From Leucocoprinus leucothites (taxonomy: Eukaryota; Basidiomycota; Agaricomycetes; Agaricales; Agaricaceae): a stretch of DNA of 64,000 nt. A model generated the notes under the pieces. That model was not told where the DNA came from and did no database searches. It worked only from the letters and a program-made list of their open reading frames with translations. Position numbers and translations under genes: made by a program. The stretch spans positions 2,170,001-2,234,000 of the forward strand of contig JAACJO010000001.1 in the NCBI GenBank assembly GCA_013368445.1, given 5' to 3'. The stretch's first letter is position 1. Each line of letters begins with the position of its first letter. Positions 22,071 to 33,963 of the stretch are shown here, one piece after another.

Positions 22071-22796
22071 GGTCGAGAGGGGAATAGGGCGCGAAGTGGG
22101 GAGACTAGAAGTTCACTTGCGTCGGGTAAAGGCATCGAATGACTGCTGACCTATATATATGTTCCAGCGCTCTTGGGACCAAAAAAACTTTACGAGTTCT
22201 CCGAATGTCATGGGATGCATGGCAATTGTATAAACCGTGTGCTTGAGAAGCGTCCTTGTGGTGTTCTGGAAGCCGAAAGTGGGGTCGTGGAAGGTCGATT
22301 ATTGGCTGAAGTTCTCGGAAGGCATTGGGTCAGTGTGTGCTGGAGTGGCAATGACAACGCTCCATCCCTTCCGCTCGGCCTTCGTCGTCGTCGTGAACGG
22401 TTATACATTCAGGCCCAAGTTTTCAGCCTACGCTCATCATCGAGTGAGGTCATTACAACTTACGGTCCCGTTTTCTATAATTAGTTTTTTAGCTGCCCCG
22501 TTTGGTAGTGCGCATGTCAGCCATGGCTTCTTCATTTTTGCAGCCGAGTGGGTTATGAATGCGTTTGACAGTACGTGATTATCTTCGATACATATTGACA
22601 CAGGGTGTGAATGTATTTTTTGCTAGTAGATACAAAAATTGATTGGGTATGCAAGGATTATTTGATTTAAATAGAGTAGTTAATAGAACCTGTAGCATGA
22701 AAGCTGAAAATCAAAATTGCGTCCATATCGCAAACACCAAATGTAGGAAAACAAGAGCAAGGGTCGGTGAAGTCAAAGATAAAGCATAGAAAGAAA
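22071..22796. other. Intergenic region upstream of the sugar transporter
   Basis: 726 bp, including the transporter promoter and the 3'UTR of the UIM protein. Short open frames only, with no recognised protein. Confidence 0.4.
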
Positions 22797-25700
22797 TCAA
22801 CGTGAGAGATATTCATCCGGAACAAAAGGTGTCACCAGGTCATAAGTGTCCTCGTTCCCACCTCCCCTCTTTCCCTTCTTCCCTCCTCTTCCCATAACCT
22901 TCTTGAAAAGTCCACTAACGCCTCTCGAGTTCTCCGGTTCTTCAGTACCCTGAGGTGTTAAATCATTAGGATAACATGTCTGCACCATCTTCGCTAATTT
23001 ACGCAAGGGGTTAGATTCATTCTGTTGTCTTGAGTCATCAAGTGCCGCTTGAAGGTAGAGTGCGAGGTTCGGGAATGTAATTGGGAGGGAAGGATAGGGG
23101 ACAGAAGCCGAGGCAGGTATTGTGTAAGTCTTCGACAGAACGGTGTCTGAAGCGTCTCTGAGCATCGCAGGCACGCTCGAGAGCGTATAGGAGAAGGGCA
23201 AGTTGTTAACGTTGGTACAACTGTACTTGCTGGCATTTGGGATGTTGGGCGGAACAGGGTGGTCTATCGTGAACCACAGAATAGTTCGCCATTCATGAGA
23301 CATGTGATGAGGCTGTCAGACGAGCAAGAGTCAGTAACGATCCCACCAGAGATGTGGTACAGTTGATTTCACCTTGATGAACTGAATGACTGTTCGGAGT
23401 TTCATGGCTTCATTCTTGGCGACAGCCATAGCTTCAATGGACGGTTCCATTTTGGTACCGCTCAGTCGCGCCATCAGTTTCAACAAGTGGCGCCAACTCG
23501 GAGCTTGAAAATGCAGCGGTGGACAGCGACCATAGGGTAAGGAAATAAGGGTCGGCATTGGTCCTGACATTGGCACGAGCTTAGCAGAAATGACGGGTGG
23601 CGTGAATTGGATGGCTACAACCATTGAGTCAGTGTCGATGCTAAAACTGCGGCGAGAGCGAGCGAGAACTTACAAACTCCATGGAGCAGCTCTGAATCAA
23701 CGAAATGATTTGCGTTCAGGACACCTGCTGAAGTAGGTCCTGGGGAGCATCATTATTACTGGCACCTTTGTTCGACGTCGCTACTAAATGGCCGGATCTA
23801 GGTTTCAATGATAGGTGATTCTTGTTCGTTGCAAGATCATCAACTGGCGTGAGTGGAAGATCGTCCTCGGGTGGTGGACGACTGGGAAGTAAAGCACTCA
23901 TAGAGGACACTCTTCCGATGATTCGATGTGGTCCATCGGATGGTAATGTAACAGCACTGGGGCCAGCGGAAGAGAAGGGGACGTCGGGCTGTGACGAGGT
24001 ACCTGAAATGGGGTCACTTGCCGCTGAGTTGAGGGAAATATTTCTGGCTAGCTCGGCCTTTTCGTTTTGTACAGGAGTAGTGGGTGAATCAACTCTAACC
24101 TCTGGGAGGAAAGTTGACTTTCGTGACACCGGGGCTGAGTTGACAGAGATGACTTCGTTATACGTGGGAAGATCGCTCGGGGTGTCAGGACGAGGATGAG
24201 TGCTCGCACTCGCTGTGCTTGAATTACGCGAGAGATGGCTCTCAGCTGACGCCTGACTACTCTGACCATTCTCTTGATGTGTAGTCTCTTCCTCCCCTTG
24301 AGCAGTTTCTTCTTCCTCCGCTAGCCTCCGAGCAAAGGCTTCATCCTCGTCAATGTAAGAATCGTCGTAGCTGAGGTCAATGAATGACGAAGATACAGGA
24401 CTAAGCACCGACTTTCCTTGCACATCTGTAGAAGGCTTGGAATCGGGGATCGAAACTGATAGGCTTTCTCGCGTCCCTCTGAGATAGGGAAGTTCGTCAC
24501 CATCATAATCACCGTCGTTATCCTCTTTGGGTGTTTCTGTTTGCGGCACTGCCGGCTCAGGCTGATTGACTGTTGGTGGTAATGACGACGCTGTAGGCGT
24601 CTGTTCTGTATCTTGAGGAGAATAAATAGGGAGGGCTTCTTCGTGATTGGATGGTGATGTCCCAGAGTGCGGTGAAGCAGTATCCAGTGAATATCGTCTT
24701 GTTGACTGAGGCGAAGGTACCCTCGTAGTACCATCGGCTGGTTGAGCCTCTTTGGGTGCCTGAGAAACATTGTCACCGGATTGAGACTTCTCTGTTGATT
24801 GCGGTGCCTGGGAGGATGGTGCCTCTGCATCTTTAGCTGATGCTTCGGAAGACGATGATGATGACGCAGACGAGGTTGACGGGCCAGGCTCTGGAGATAC
24901 ATCAGGAGGAGCGGCTGAGGGAGATTTTTGGGTTACAGAAGACGCCCAGTTAGAAGGACCAGCTTCAGGCTGGGTCTCATAAAAGTCATATCCACGGTCT
25001 GCTGTCAGCATCGACGCGGCCAAAGCGCGCTCAAACTCTTCCTCCTCCAGCCTAACTAGCTCCTGCATCCTCTCTTCTTCCCTCATAGACTCATCCCTTG
25101 ACAGGGCCATGGCAACAGCAAGATCGTCTCCATCTCCACCATCCTCTCCCTGTTGAGGTTGTCCACCTGTTGACGGTCCAGCGGTAGGTTGGTCAGCGGT
25201 CGTAGCTCTAGAAGGTAAAGTTGATACAGACGGCGACCCAGACGAGGTCGTGCCTGCTGTTTCTGGCGTGTTTGCAGTTGTAGCCCGCGAGTTTCCAAGA
25301 TAGGCACTGGTAGGAATCGCGGGGCCGGGTTCGGGCTCAAATAACAAAGACGGTTTTGGTGGTACAGGTGGAGGAGAGGTGAACGATCGATACATAGCAG
25401 GATGCAAAGGTGCCTGCCTTCCATTCTGCCTCGTTTCTTGCTGAAGTGCAGGTGGTTTCGGCGGTATGGGAACAGGTGGTGCAGGAGATGGTGTTCGTAC
25501 ATTGTGCTGACTATAATACGGGGAACCATAGTATTGCTGTTGGTGCGCGGGATAAAACTGAGCGGCATTCGGTGGAGGTTCGTTTGCGGGGTATGAAGGG
25601 TATAATGGATCGTAACGTGTATAGTTCATGCCTTGGGAAAAGTAGATGTCGGACCTATGCGTCGTCTGTGGATTCCGCTGTCCTGGATACAGGGACGAAG

Positions 25701-26022
25701 GGGGGTAGGCAGCCTGGCCTAGGTAGGGATTTATACGGGAAGGAGTGGTGGTGGTGGTTGAAGGGGAAGGCGCAGTTGCCGCTCGATGTGGTTGCCTAGT
25801 ACGGTCGTGGTCTGCCTGATGGGGCTCTGCAGTGTTTTGAGTATGTGAGTTCATCCATGGCACTGCCGACACAGGATTCGGGTGGAGTTAAAGACAAATA
25901 TTTGAATGGGCATGGAGAAGAACAGAAAGGCGGGTATGGAGTCAATCAGACCTTTTACTCTTTGAATTGAAGATCGTCGACTTACCAGAAGCATGGTTGT
26001 AAGCTTGTACTCGGTCTGCCAT
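22797..26022 (-). CDS. Large disordered protein with tandem ubiquitin-interacting motifs
   Basis: The likely start is ATG 26022 (MADRVQAYNHAS), spliced at 25986 to the AG before 25862 (VPWMNSHTQ). The long frame from 25872 begins inside this intron. The N-terminal two thirds is disordered: Tyr/Pro-rich (about residues 30-190), then Ser/Thr/Glu-rich. Near residue 255, DDLAVAMALSRDES fits the UIM consensus, and EEEEFERALAASM, about 20 residues later, is a second UIM-like helix. The C-terminal ~300 residues look folded, with LLHGVCIAIQFTPP, LPYGRCPPLHFQAPSW, HHMSHEWRTILWFTID and ITFPNLALYLQAALDDS, and end in a basic GRGGKKGKRGG stretch and FVPDEYLSR. I do not recognise that domain. Likely role: ubiquitin-dependent adaptor, an inference from the UIMs. 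Confidence 0.75.
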
Positions 26023-26631
26023 CGAATCTTCTAAGCGACTCGAGAGACTGTTCCAGATGGGAAGACGCGAGAGGTATAGGTATGTATGAGCCAAATGGAG
26101 TCTCTTCCATCCGAGGCTCATATCTGGCTCAAAACACCCACGCCTCTAAGCGCTGGATTGCGGTGCCTGCATTGTCATGCCATTTGCTGGTTGTTGAGAT
26201 GATTACCCCAGGCACATGAGCCTTTGAATGTTTGATCCTTACACCAAATCTGGCTGAAACAAAGATGCTAGCACAGAATTGCAAATATGGGTGTGTTGGT
26301 CAAAAGTGACCAACCGAAACGATAGGTCTGAGTATAGAACATGGAATCTAGTACGTTACAAATGCAGGGATGACACGACAATGATGGTGGTAGTATGCTG
26401 AGATGATGAATGTGTGGGTGGCTGAAAAGAGAGAATTGAAGTGCGTGCGAAGTGTATATCAAAGCGACAGAAAGTGATAGTAGGGCCATATGATTTGACG
26501 AAAACAAAAGAGCAAGAAGGAAATTCAATCAAGTAACCAATGGAGTCATACTAAGAGCCGAGAAGACGAAGAGGAAAAGGAAGGAACGGAGTGTTAAAAC
26601 AATCATGGAGGGGGAGTCATTAAGATGCTAA
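26023..26631. other. Intergenic region between RIM15 and the UIM gene
   Basis: 609 bp, holding the RIM15 3'UTR and the UIM gene promoter. No gene or repeat was seen. Confidence 0.4.
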
Positions 26632-29600
26632 TCATGAATAAACGTGAACAGTTTGGGCATAAGGTGAGGTCGAGGCATTTGCCTGAGGGCGAGTAGTGGC
26701 GAGAACTTTCGTGTTGTTGCTAGACACGGTTGAAGTCTTGAACCCTAGCTGTCGCATGGCGGCTATAATTACCGACAATGTTAGCCACAAAACCCTCGAA
26801 ACTAAGTCTTAGCACAATCAACGAACCTAGCAAATCCGCCTTCTGGACAGGCTTCGGTAATGAAGCAGAGAATACCTGACTCAAGTCATTCGGATCCGTG
26901 CTGCTATAGGCACTGACAGCAATAATGGGCGTATTTGTGTTCTTGCTATTTGTGCTTCGGATGTAACGAGCAGCGCCTTCGCCGTCCACTGTGACACGAT
27001 CAGTCAACAAATGCTCCAAAGCACTAAACAAAACAGGATAGAAAACACTACTCACAAACAGGCATATGTAAATCCATAAGGATGCAGTCGAATTCTAGTT
27101 AAGAAAAAAAAAGTCAGCACAGCCCAATAAAAACCAAAACCAAACCAAACTCACTGATGTCACCCATGGCGACACTGATCGCTTCTGAGCCATCATGAAC
27201 AACGACACATCGGCAGCCCAGCCGTATAAGCAATGTCTCTATAATCTTGGCCGTGATAGGGTTATCCTCCGCTAACAAACAAGTCACCGCACGATCCGTC
27301 GGATCTGGGGCCTTCCTCAAATCTACCGAATGCACGGACGAAGGCGGGGTATTCGAGTCCTGTTGACTACCATAACCAACAGAAGAGTTCCACGTCTCAG
27401 AGCCAGATCCTTCCCCAGTACTCGACACAGAAGCAGTGCGCAAACGACTGGGCATTGAATTCCGTCGGTCCTCCATATGATTTTGCTTGAACCGCTCGAG
27501 CGCCCCAAACTCAGAAATCTTGCGAGCATGGGTCCCATTTCCAGGCGTAGGTGGGGGTAAACTCGCCCTCGAAGGTGACGAAGCAACAGACGAAGTCGAG
27601 GTGGCGGGTGAAGGAGGGTTAGTCATCTGATTCTTCGTATCCAGCGTCGTTACAACACTAGGAGGCTTCTTAATCCTCGCAGACAAGCTCTTCCTCCTGT
27701 TATGCGTCGGCTCCGAAAGAGCATGAGTAAGCGGTGCCATTTGGTCCGTCTTCAACTTCCGAATAACGTCATCATTCGCCTGCTTCAATACCGGCAAGTT
27801 CTTGAAACTGAACGAGCCAAAATCATCACCACCCGACCCTGACGTCGGTTCCTTATGCGCAATGGGCACAGGCATCGAAGGTGGTGGCATTGACGAGCTG
27901 ATGATAGGGCTTCCCTGCGAGGATTGGGTAGTAGCAATAGCAATAGGATCATCATCTTGGAACAGCTGAGGAATGGCGCCCCTAGGATCGAAGTAGTCCG
28001 TTGATTCGGGATCCGTGACCTGAGGGATAAACGCAGCTTCTGTCGTCGTGACCTTGTCCCAGTCAATCCCCGCAAAGAAAGGATGAGCCTTGACTTCCTC
28101 AGCGCCGTTAGACCCCAGCCGTTCTCCAGGATCCAACGTCAACAGACCCTTGATGAAATCGCGCGCCTCTTCAGAGAACTCTATCCAATCCTCATGCCAC
28201 TCAATATGCCCCGAAAGAATGTTCTCAAACACCTTCTCTGGCGTCTCGGCATGGAACGGAGGGATCCCATAGAGGAATTCATACGTGATAACCCCGAGCG
28301 CCCACTGGAAAAAACACCACATAGAAATGTTCAATGGAATCCGTCAGCCAGCCACATCACACGAGGCAAAAAGACGACTGAAGTGAGGCACGTACCCAAT
28401 CAACCGCTTCATCGTCACCCCGAAGTCCAAGGGTTGTCTCAGGCGCAAGATAATCCGGGGTCCCAACAAACTTTTGTTCGCCCGGCGGAGTAGCCCCACC
28501 TCCCGAAGTCGTAGAATGAGACCGCAAATCCGTCGTGAGCTCCGTAGCAAAAGATTGCAATGGACTATCGTTGGCCCTGTTACGGCGAGCATGCAATCCA
28601 GACATAGAGTCAGAACCACTCGACTCGCTAACATCATCTGTGATGGGCAAATAAGGCGAGTATCCCGGGCGTGAGGAGCTAGAGTTCGTCCGCTGGGTAA
28701 AGTACGAACCTCCTGTAGCAGGAGCAGTTGAATGATCGTGGGCGTAAATCAAGGGGAGGAGAGATACGACGAATCCATGGAAGGCGGTCTTGACCGTGAA
28801 CTGTACCTCGTGTGGGGCCTCCCGAGTTCAGTTTGATTATGTTGGCGCCCAAGAAGACCAATCCTGCTCAGACCGAAATCGGTGAGCTTGAGGTGTCCAT
28901 GCTGATCAATGAGAAGATTATCCGGCTTCAGATCACTATTCAACCAAGGCAAAAGTCAGCCAACGCCAAAAAACAATGAATGGGAGACGAAAGAAAGATT
29001 TTCATACCGATGAATTATCCCCCTCTGATGCAAATACTCCAACCCAAGCACAACCTCTGCAATATAATTCTTCGTCCACTCCTCCGGCAAACACCCCAAA
29101 CTCTTAATCAACGCAGCACAATCACCCCCATTCAAATACTCCATCACCAAATACAGGTTGTCCTTGCTCTGGAACGTGAAATACAGCTTGGCAACAAACG
29201 GCGACTCTGCCTGCTTCATCAAAATCATCCTCTCCGCTTTCACATTCGTAATCTGATTCTTTGCAATCATATCCGCCTTCTTCAACACCTTGATTGCAAA
29301 GTAATCTCCCGTCGCCTTCTTCTTGGCCAAAAATACTGATCCAAAAGCGCCCTTACTGATAGGCTTGATGATGTCAAAGTCCTTAATAGAGGTAGTCGTG
29401 CGTGTGATAGGTGCAGTGGGTTGACGAGGAGATATGGGACCAATGCTAGGGCTCAAAAGAGGATTGATAATCGAGTGCCGTCGATGACTCCGTTTCGTCG
29501 AAGGTTCACGAGTCAGACCACTAGGCCCCTCGCGCGCGGCAACTCGAGGCGATGTCGGGGGCGTAACAACAAACTTGGGCTCCAGAAGATTCGAAGAAGA

Positions 29601-32600
29601 TTTTTGTGTCTTGATTGTCAAAGGACTAGTCAAACATGGTTGAGAGGAGTTAGCGGGTGTAGATGGGGTAGCATAGGGGATGGCAGGTGAAAATTCATCC
29701 AAGGACATGGGAGGCATAGCGTCCTCCGACGAGTTTGAAGCCACAATCGGAGCCGCAAGTGCCAATGGAGAAGAAACAGATGAAGGGGTAGAGGATCTCG
29801 TGTGTTGAATCTGGCGAGGGACATAAGAAGCAATGGGATTTGTGGGTATAGGTATGTTCATGGGACGAGTCTCAGACAAGAGGGTGGTAGTCGATGTAGA
29901 AGTGAATGGTATCGAAGACGGGGAAGGGGAAATCGTTGAGTAAGAAGACGAGGTATGGGGTAATGTGGGAGGGGCAATAGGAACAGGAGAGACTGTGCGG
30001 ATAGCTGAAGAAGATGCCATAGGCGTTGGGTCAGATGATGATTCGCCAGCAAATGCATATTCAGAGACCGTACTTGAATGGTCGTCGACGGTTTCTTCGA
30101 CTCGTAGACGTTCACTGCTGGCTGCATAATTATCAACCACCCCAAATTCCGACAGATCATACCGCTGCTCTCCCTCCTCGCTACCATTTTCACTTCCACT
30201 ATCACTTTCTCCTTCCTCCAAATTCGCCAAGTAGCCATCCACTTTGTCTTGCCACTCCAACCAAATCTTTTCAGCATACCGAATAGTGTTTTGCATACGC
30301 ACAACATTATCGATCTTTTGTCTCATTACACGCTCAGCATCCTGCACCAACTGTGTCAATGCGGCATCCTCCACAGTAGGCTTCGACCATGTCCGTATCT
30401 GGGTAATTTTACGCTCAGAACTCGGTGACAAGAGCCGTTGACGCTCAACCGGTTCATTAGCCTCCTCTTCCTTGAGCGCTGGCATCGACACCTCCATAGC
30501 CACCTGCAAAATATCATCCAACTGCTCCAACAATCTCTTCTGCATCTTCTTTACACCAAACTTTTGCATTCTACTCGCACGGAAAAGTTGCAATGGGGAG
30601 GAAACAATAGGGGTGGAGGGGGCCTGTAAATAGGCATCCCACGGTATTCGGCAACATTATTGGGTGAGGCCCGATCTAGTGCAGTCGAAATGTCACGAAT
30701 GGTGTTGCGAAGCTCGCCAATAGACTCATTACACTCCATAATCTCAGCTTCTAGTCTATGAGTCTCGGCGCATGTTTCGCTATGTTTCTCAAAATACCAT
30801 TGAGGTATTTTGCATTCGCATATACGGCATAGGATGGGCTCCGTTTGAATAGGCTGACTAAATGGAAGCGGCGTTGGGGGAGGCTCAACTGAGCTGCGAT
30901 CAAAAGCGACTTGAATAGAGGATGCCGGTTCTGGGGCAAGGTCATTGGGGTCTATCGCAATCGCCAGTTGCTCGTGCTCGTAACGGGGAGGTGCTATGGG
31001 CTTTACAACCCACATTGTGTGGGAGGGCTGACCATCAATTCGGTCAATCATTAACATGCCTTTGCCCTCCATAGGTTGATAAAGTCTCCCAAGGCAAGGG
31101 TCACGCTCCGTGGTGGGTACGATCTGGAGTTGAAACCGGACCTCGACCGTATGAGAATCATCCTCTTGAAGACGGTGAGTCGCTTCCTTGAACACGCCGA
31201 AATCGCCCTGCGACAGCAAGTCAGATATCCGGGTTCCTGATAGCTCATCGGGTTCAGTGCTGTAATTTCATGAAAATGATGATGAGTGGTCTACGTTATT
31301 AAAAGACGTGTGCAAGTCTTACCCAACAACTACTCTCCATGCGTGGTTGACCCATAAAAAGTGTTCCCCATCTAGACTGAGTTCCATAACGATGTTCTGA
31401 TTCTGCGCCGTTTCAGCCTGGAGACGCAAGCGTTCAGTCGCAAGGACCCGGGCAGACTCAGCACTTTCATGCACCGCCTTATCAGAACGTGCTTGAGCGT
31501 GCTCACGGGATACCGGGGTGAGTGATGTCGGCGCAGAAGAAGCTTTAAGTTGATCTTCTCGAGAACGTTTCGTCTGGCTGGTTGGGCGCGTGAGCCGATG
31601 CTTAGCCTGATCATCAGGGTTGAGGCGAAAGTTTTCAAGCTCGGCATCGTGTTTGTCCGTTTGAAGATCATCATCCACAGACTTGGTGACAAATAGTAGA
31701 GGCTCATCCTCGGGATCGTTTTCATCGAAATTCCAGAATTGCTTTTCGGCCTCCCACCATTCAACAACACGACTAAGACTGGCAACAGCGAGGAGGACCT
31801 GGACATACCAGTTCCTGCCGCTCCAATCCGGGTGTTCTTCCCAGGCCTTGCCGATGTTTTGAACCCTCTGAACCAGGGATTCACATATTTTTGGCTGGGC
31901 GGTGAGCTGAGCAACGGTCATGTCAACAATATCCGTGGCAACACCTATAAGGTCGTAAAGCGCGGTCATGATGGGATCAACCGGATCGTCAATGAGGATA
32001 CGGGAGGAGCGCTTGTTGATGGTGGCCTGACTGTAATCAGCAAAACTGGCATGACTAGAGAGAGGGGGTAGGGGAGATCGTGAGCGCGAAGTTGAGCGGG
32101 AGCTCTGACCAGAAGGAGTAGGCTTTGCAACAATATGTATACTGCGAGACAGGCGACGAGAAGGAGCACCTCCAGAATTCCAGGAAGTGGGCGGTCCGAT
32201 GGTCGAGGAATTTGTGAGTTTACGAGTAAGAGGAGCTTCGGGTAGCATTACGGTAGACGATGCGGGGCTGGATCCAACAGCACTTGAGGATAGCGACGAA
32301 CTGAGAGGTTTGTCCCAGGGTGTGGTGTTCTGTCTGCGGAGAGAGGCAGGACTCATATGAGACGGTGAGCTGGAGACTGCTTGGAGACCAGGTGAAGAAC
32401 GAGAATGTGTGAGAGGGGAGGCGTTTCGTGGATTGTCTGCGTCTGGATAAGCACGGTGACGACCATGGCGGGGGTAGTCGAGTTCGCCCTCGCCAGCGCC
32501 ATCTGAACTGTACTCGTTGTCTGACTGGAGGGCGCTGGCAAATTCTGGGGTAAAATAACCAAAACCAGGTCCAACTGGCTCTTGGTCACCTAGCTGGGAG

Positions 32601-32881
32601 TCGGTGTCGCGGTCCTGGCCCCCTCTGCTGTCGTGGTCACCCACGCGGAGACGCTCCTCGAAAAAAGTAGTGATGGTGTTTGTGACCCTCTGGAGCTCCT
32701 TGTCGCACTCTGCCTTGGCAGCCTTAAGACGACGAGTTACATGACGCCTGACGAAGGGCATGGATACGGTGCCGGAAGCTGAGGAGCCATTGCCAGGGTG
32801 GATGTTGGATGTGAGGACAGTCTCTGGGGAGAAGACAAGAGGAGAGGGAGGCTGTCTGCGGAGAAGGGGAGAGTCGGACAT
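26632..32881 (-). CDS. RIM15: Rim15-type AGC kinase (Greatwall family) with PAS, zinc-finger and receiver domains
   Basis: Rim15 acts in nutrient-controlled entry into quiescence and in meiotic control through endosulfines. Roughly 1,950 residues. N terminus: [15 protein letters not shown], a helical basic block and SP-rich linkers; a PAS-like domain around [14 protein letters not shown]; a zinc finger, [20 protein letters not shown]; a conserved helical block ([19 protein letters not shown]); then the kinase: [46 protein letters not shown], a long Ser-rich insert, and GTPDYLAPE. The insert between DFG and APE is typical of the Greatwall/Rim15 group. The C-terminal receiver domain keeps LLAEDNP, the acceptor Asp in [16 protein letters not shown] and the Lys in LPKPV. 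The frame breaks once, near 30618-30622. Diverges from bS18m. Confidence 0.9.
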
Positions 32882-33314
32882 TGGGGCAATGGGACTCTGT
32901 CGGAGGACGAGGAGGGAGTCTCAACACGACATGGGGGAGTCGCAAAAGCAGAGTCTGTCTCTAATCTCATTTTATTATTATCTTATTTTTCCATTCTGTC
33001 ACCGCCACCTCATCTCACCATCCTCCCACACTCACACAACCACCCTCTCTCTCTCCTCTTCTTATTCTCTCCAGCAGCTCTCTGCACCACTGCTACCACG
33101 CCCGCCGCTCCATCCCTCGGCCCCCTCCATGTCTCAGCGACAAGGCTCATTGTGACTACCATCACACGGTGCACGGGGGTCACTCGTCACGTAACGCGGA
33201 CCCAATCTGAGTTCGGTCATCTCCGGGGTAGCGTGACTGCCCATGCTGTGACTTCCAAAATTCTGGAGACCTTGCCAGTGTTGTGCCCAGCTGACTCTCT
33301 CAGTATACTCAGAG
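32882..33314. promoter_or_regulatory. Shared RIM15/bS18m promoter with CT-rich tract
   Basis: 433 bp between start codons. A pyrimidine-rich tract (about 33042-33072, CTCTCTCTC type) lies some 240 bp upstream of the bS18m start, as is common in fungal promoters. Confidence 0.4.
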
Positions 33315-33963
33315 ATGCTCGCCTCCCTCCGCGCATCTCTCTCGCGCGCATCTCACGTGGCCACACGTCGCATCTCCACCTCTAGCCCTCTCCGCAATGA
33401 TCCCCAGCTGACCACTACTGACCAGCTTGCCGAGGTCTTGGGGAATGTCACCGCACCTCAAGACGCTCAGACAGCCTTTGGTACGCCCTCTTGGCCCATT
33501 CTCGTACATACATAAACTCACAGATTAGCAGCACAAAGAAAGAAATGGCGAATGTTCTACGCCGGCGACGTATGTCCCTACTGGACTACTTCTGCCTCAT
33601 AAACCCTAACCTGACTCCCAGATCGTCTCGCCCAACGAACTGAGCCCGGAGAAATGCGCCAACAGTCGCAAGAACCTTAAGCGACCCATTGCACCTCCTC
33701 CCTCCCCTGTAACGCGCTACAACGATGTCTTTCGCCAACTCGACCTCGACCCACTAGATTTCTCTCTCAACCCCGGAGTTCTCTCCGCCTTCACCTCCGA
33801 AATGGGTAAAATCTACGGCAGAAATGTTACTGGCCTCACAGCTCGCAATCAGCGTCGACTAGGCAAAGCCATTCGACGCGCTAGGATGGTCGGTGTTCTT
33901 CCTCAACTCAGTAAACCGACCAAGTTGTGGGTTGCTACTCCCTATAGACGCTTAGGTCGGTAG
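33315..33963 (+). CDS. RSM18: Mitochondrial small ribosomal subunit protein bS18m
   Basis: Ribosomal protein S18 of the mitochondrial small subunit. Exons: 33315-33480, 33532-33569, 33622-33963, 181 residues. The N terminus MLASLRASLSRASHVATRR with RRISTSS is a clear mitochondrial presequence, rich in Arg and Ser without acids. The S18 core follows: RKKWRMFYAGDIVSPNEL, LDFSLNPGVLSAFTSEMGKI, GRNVTGLTARNQRRLGKAIR, RARMVGVLPQLSKP. The family's TGLT.RNQR..AIRRAR signature is intact. For exon 2 I used the AG at 33530-33531, since the earlier AG breaks the frame. Confidence 0.92.
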
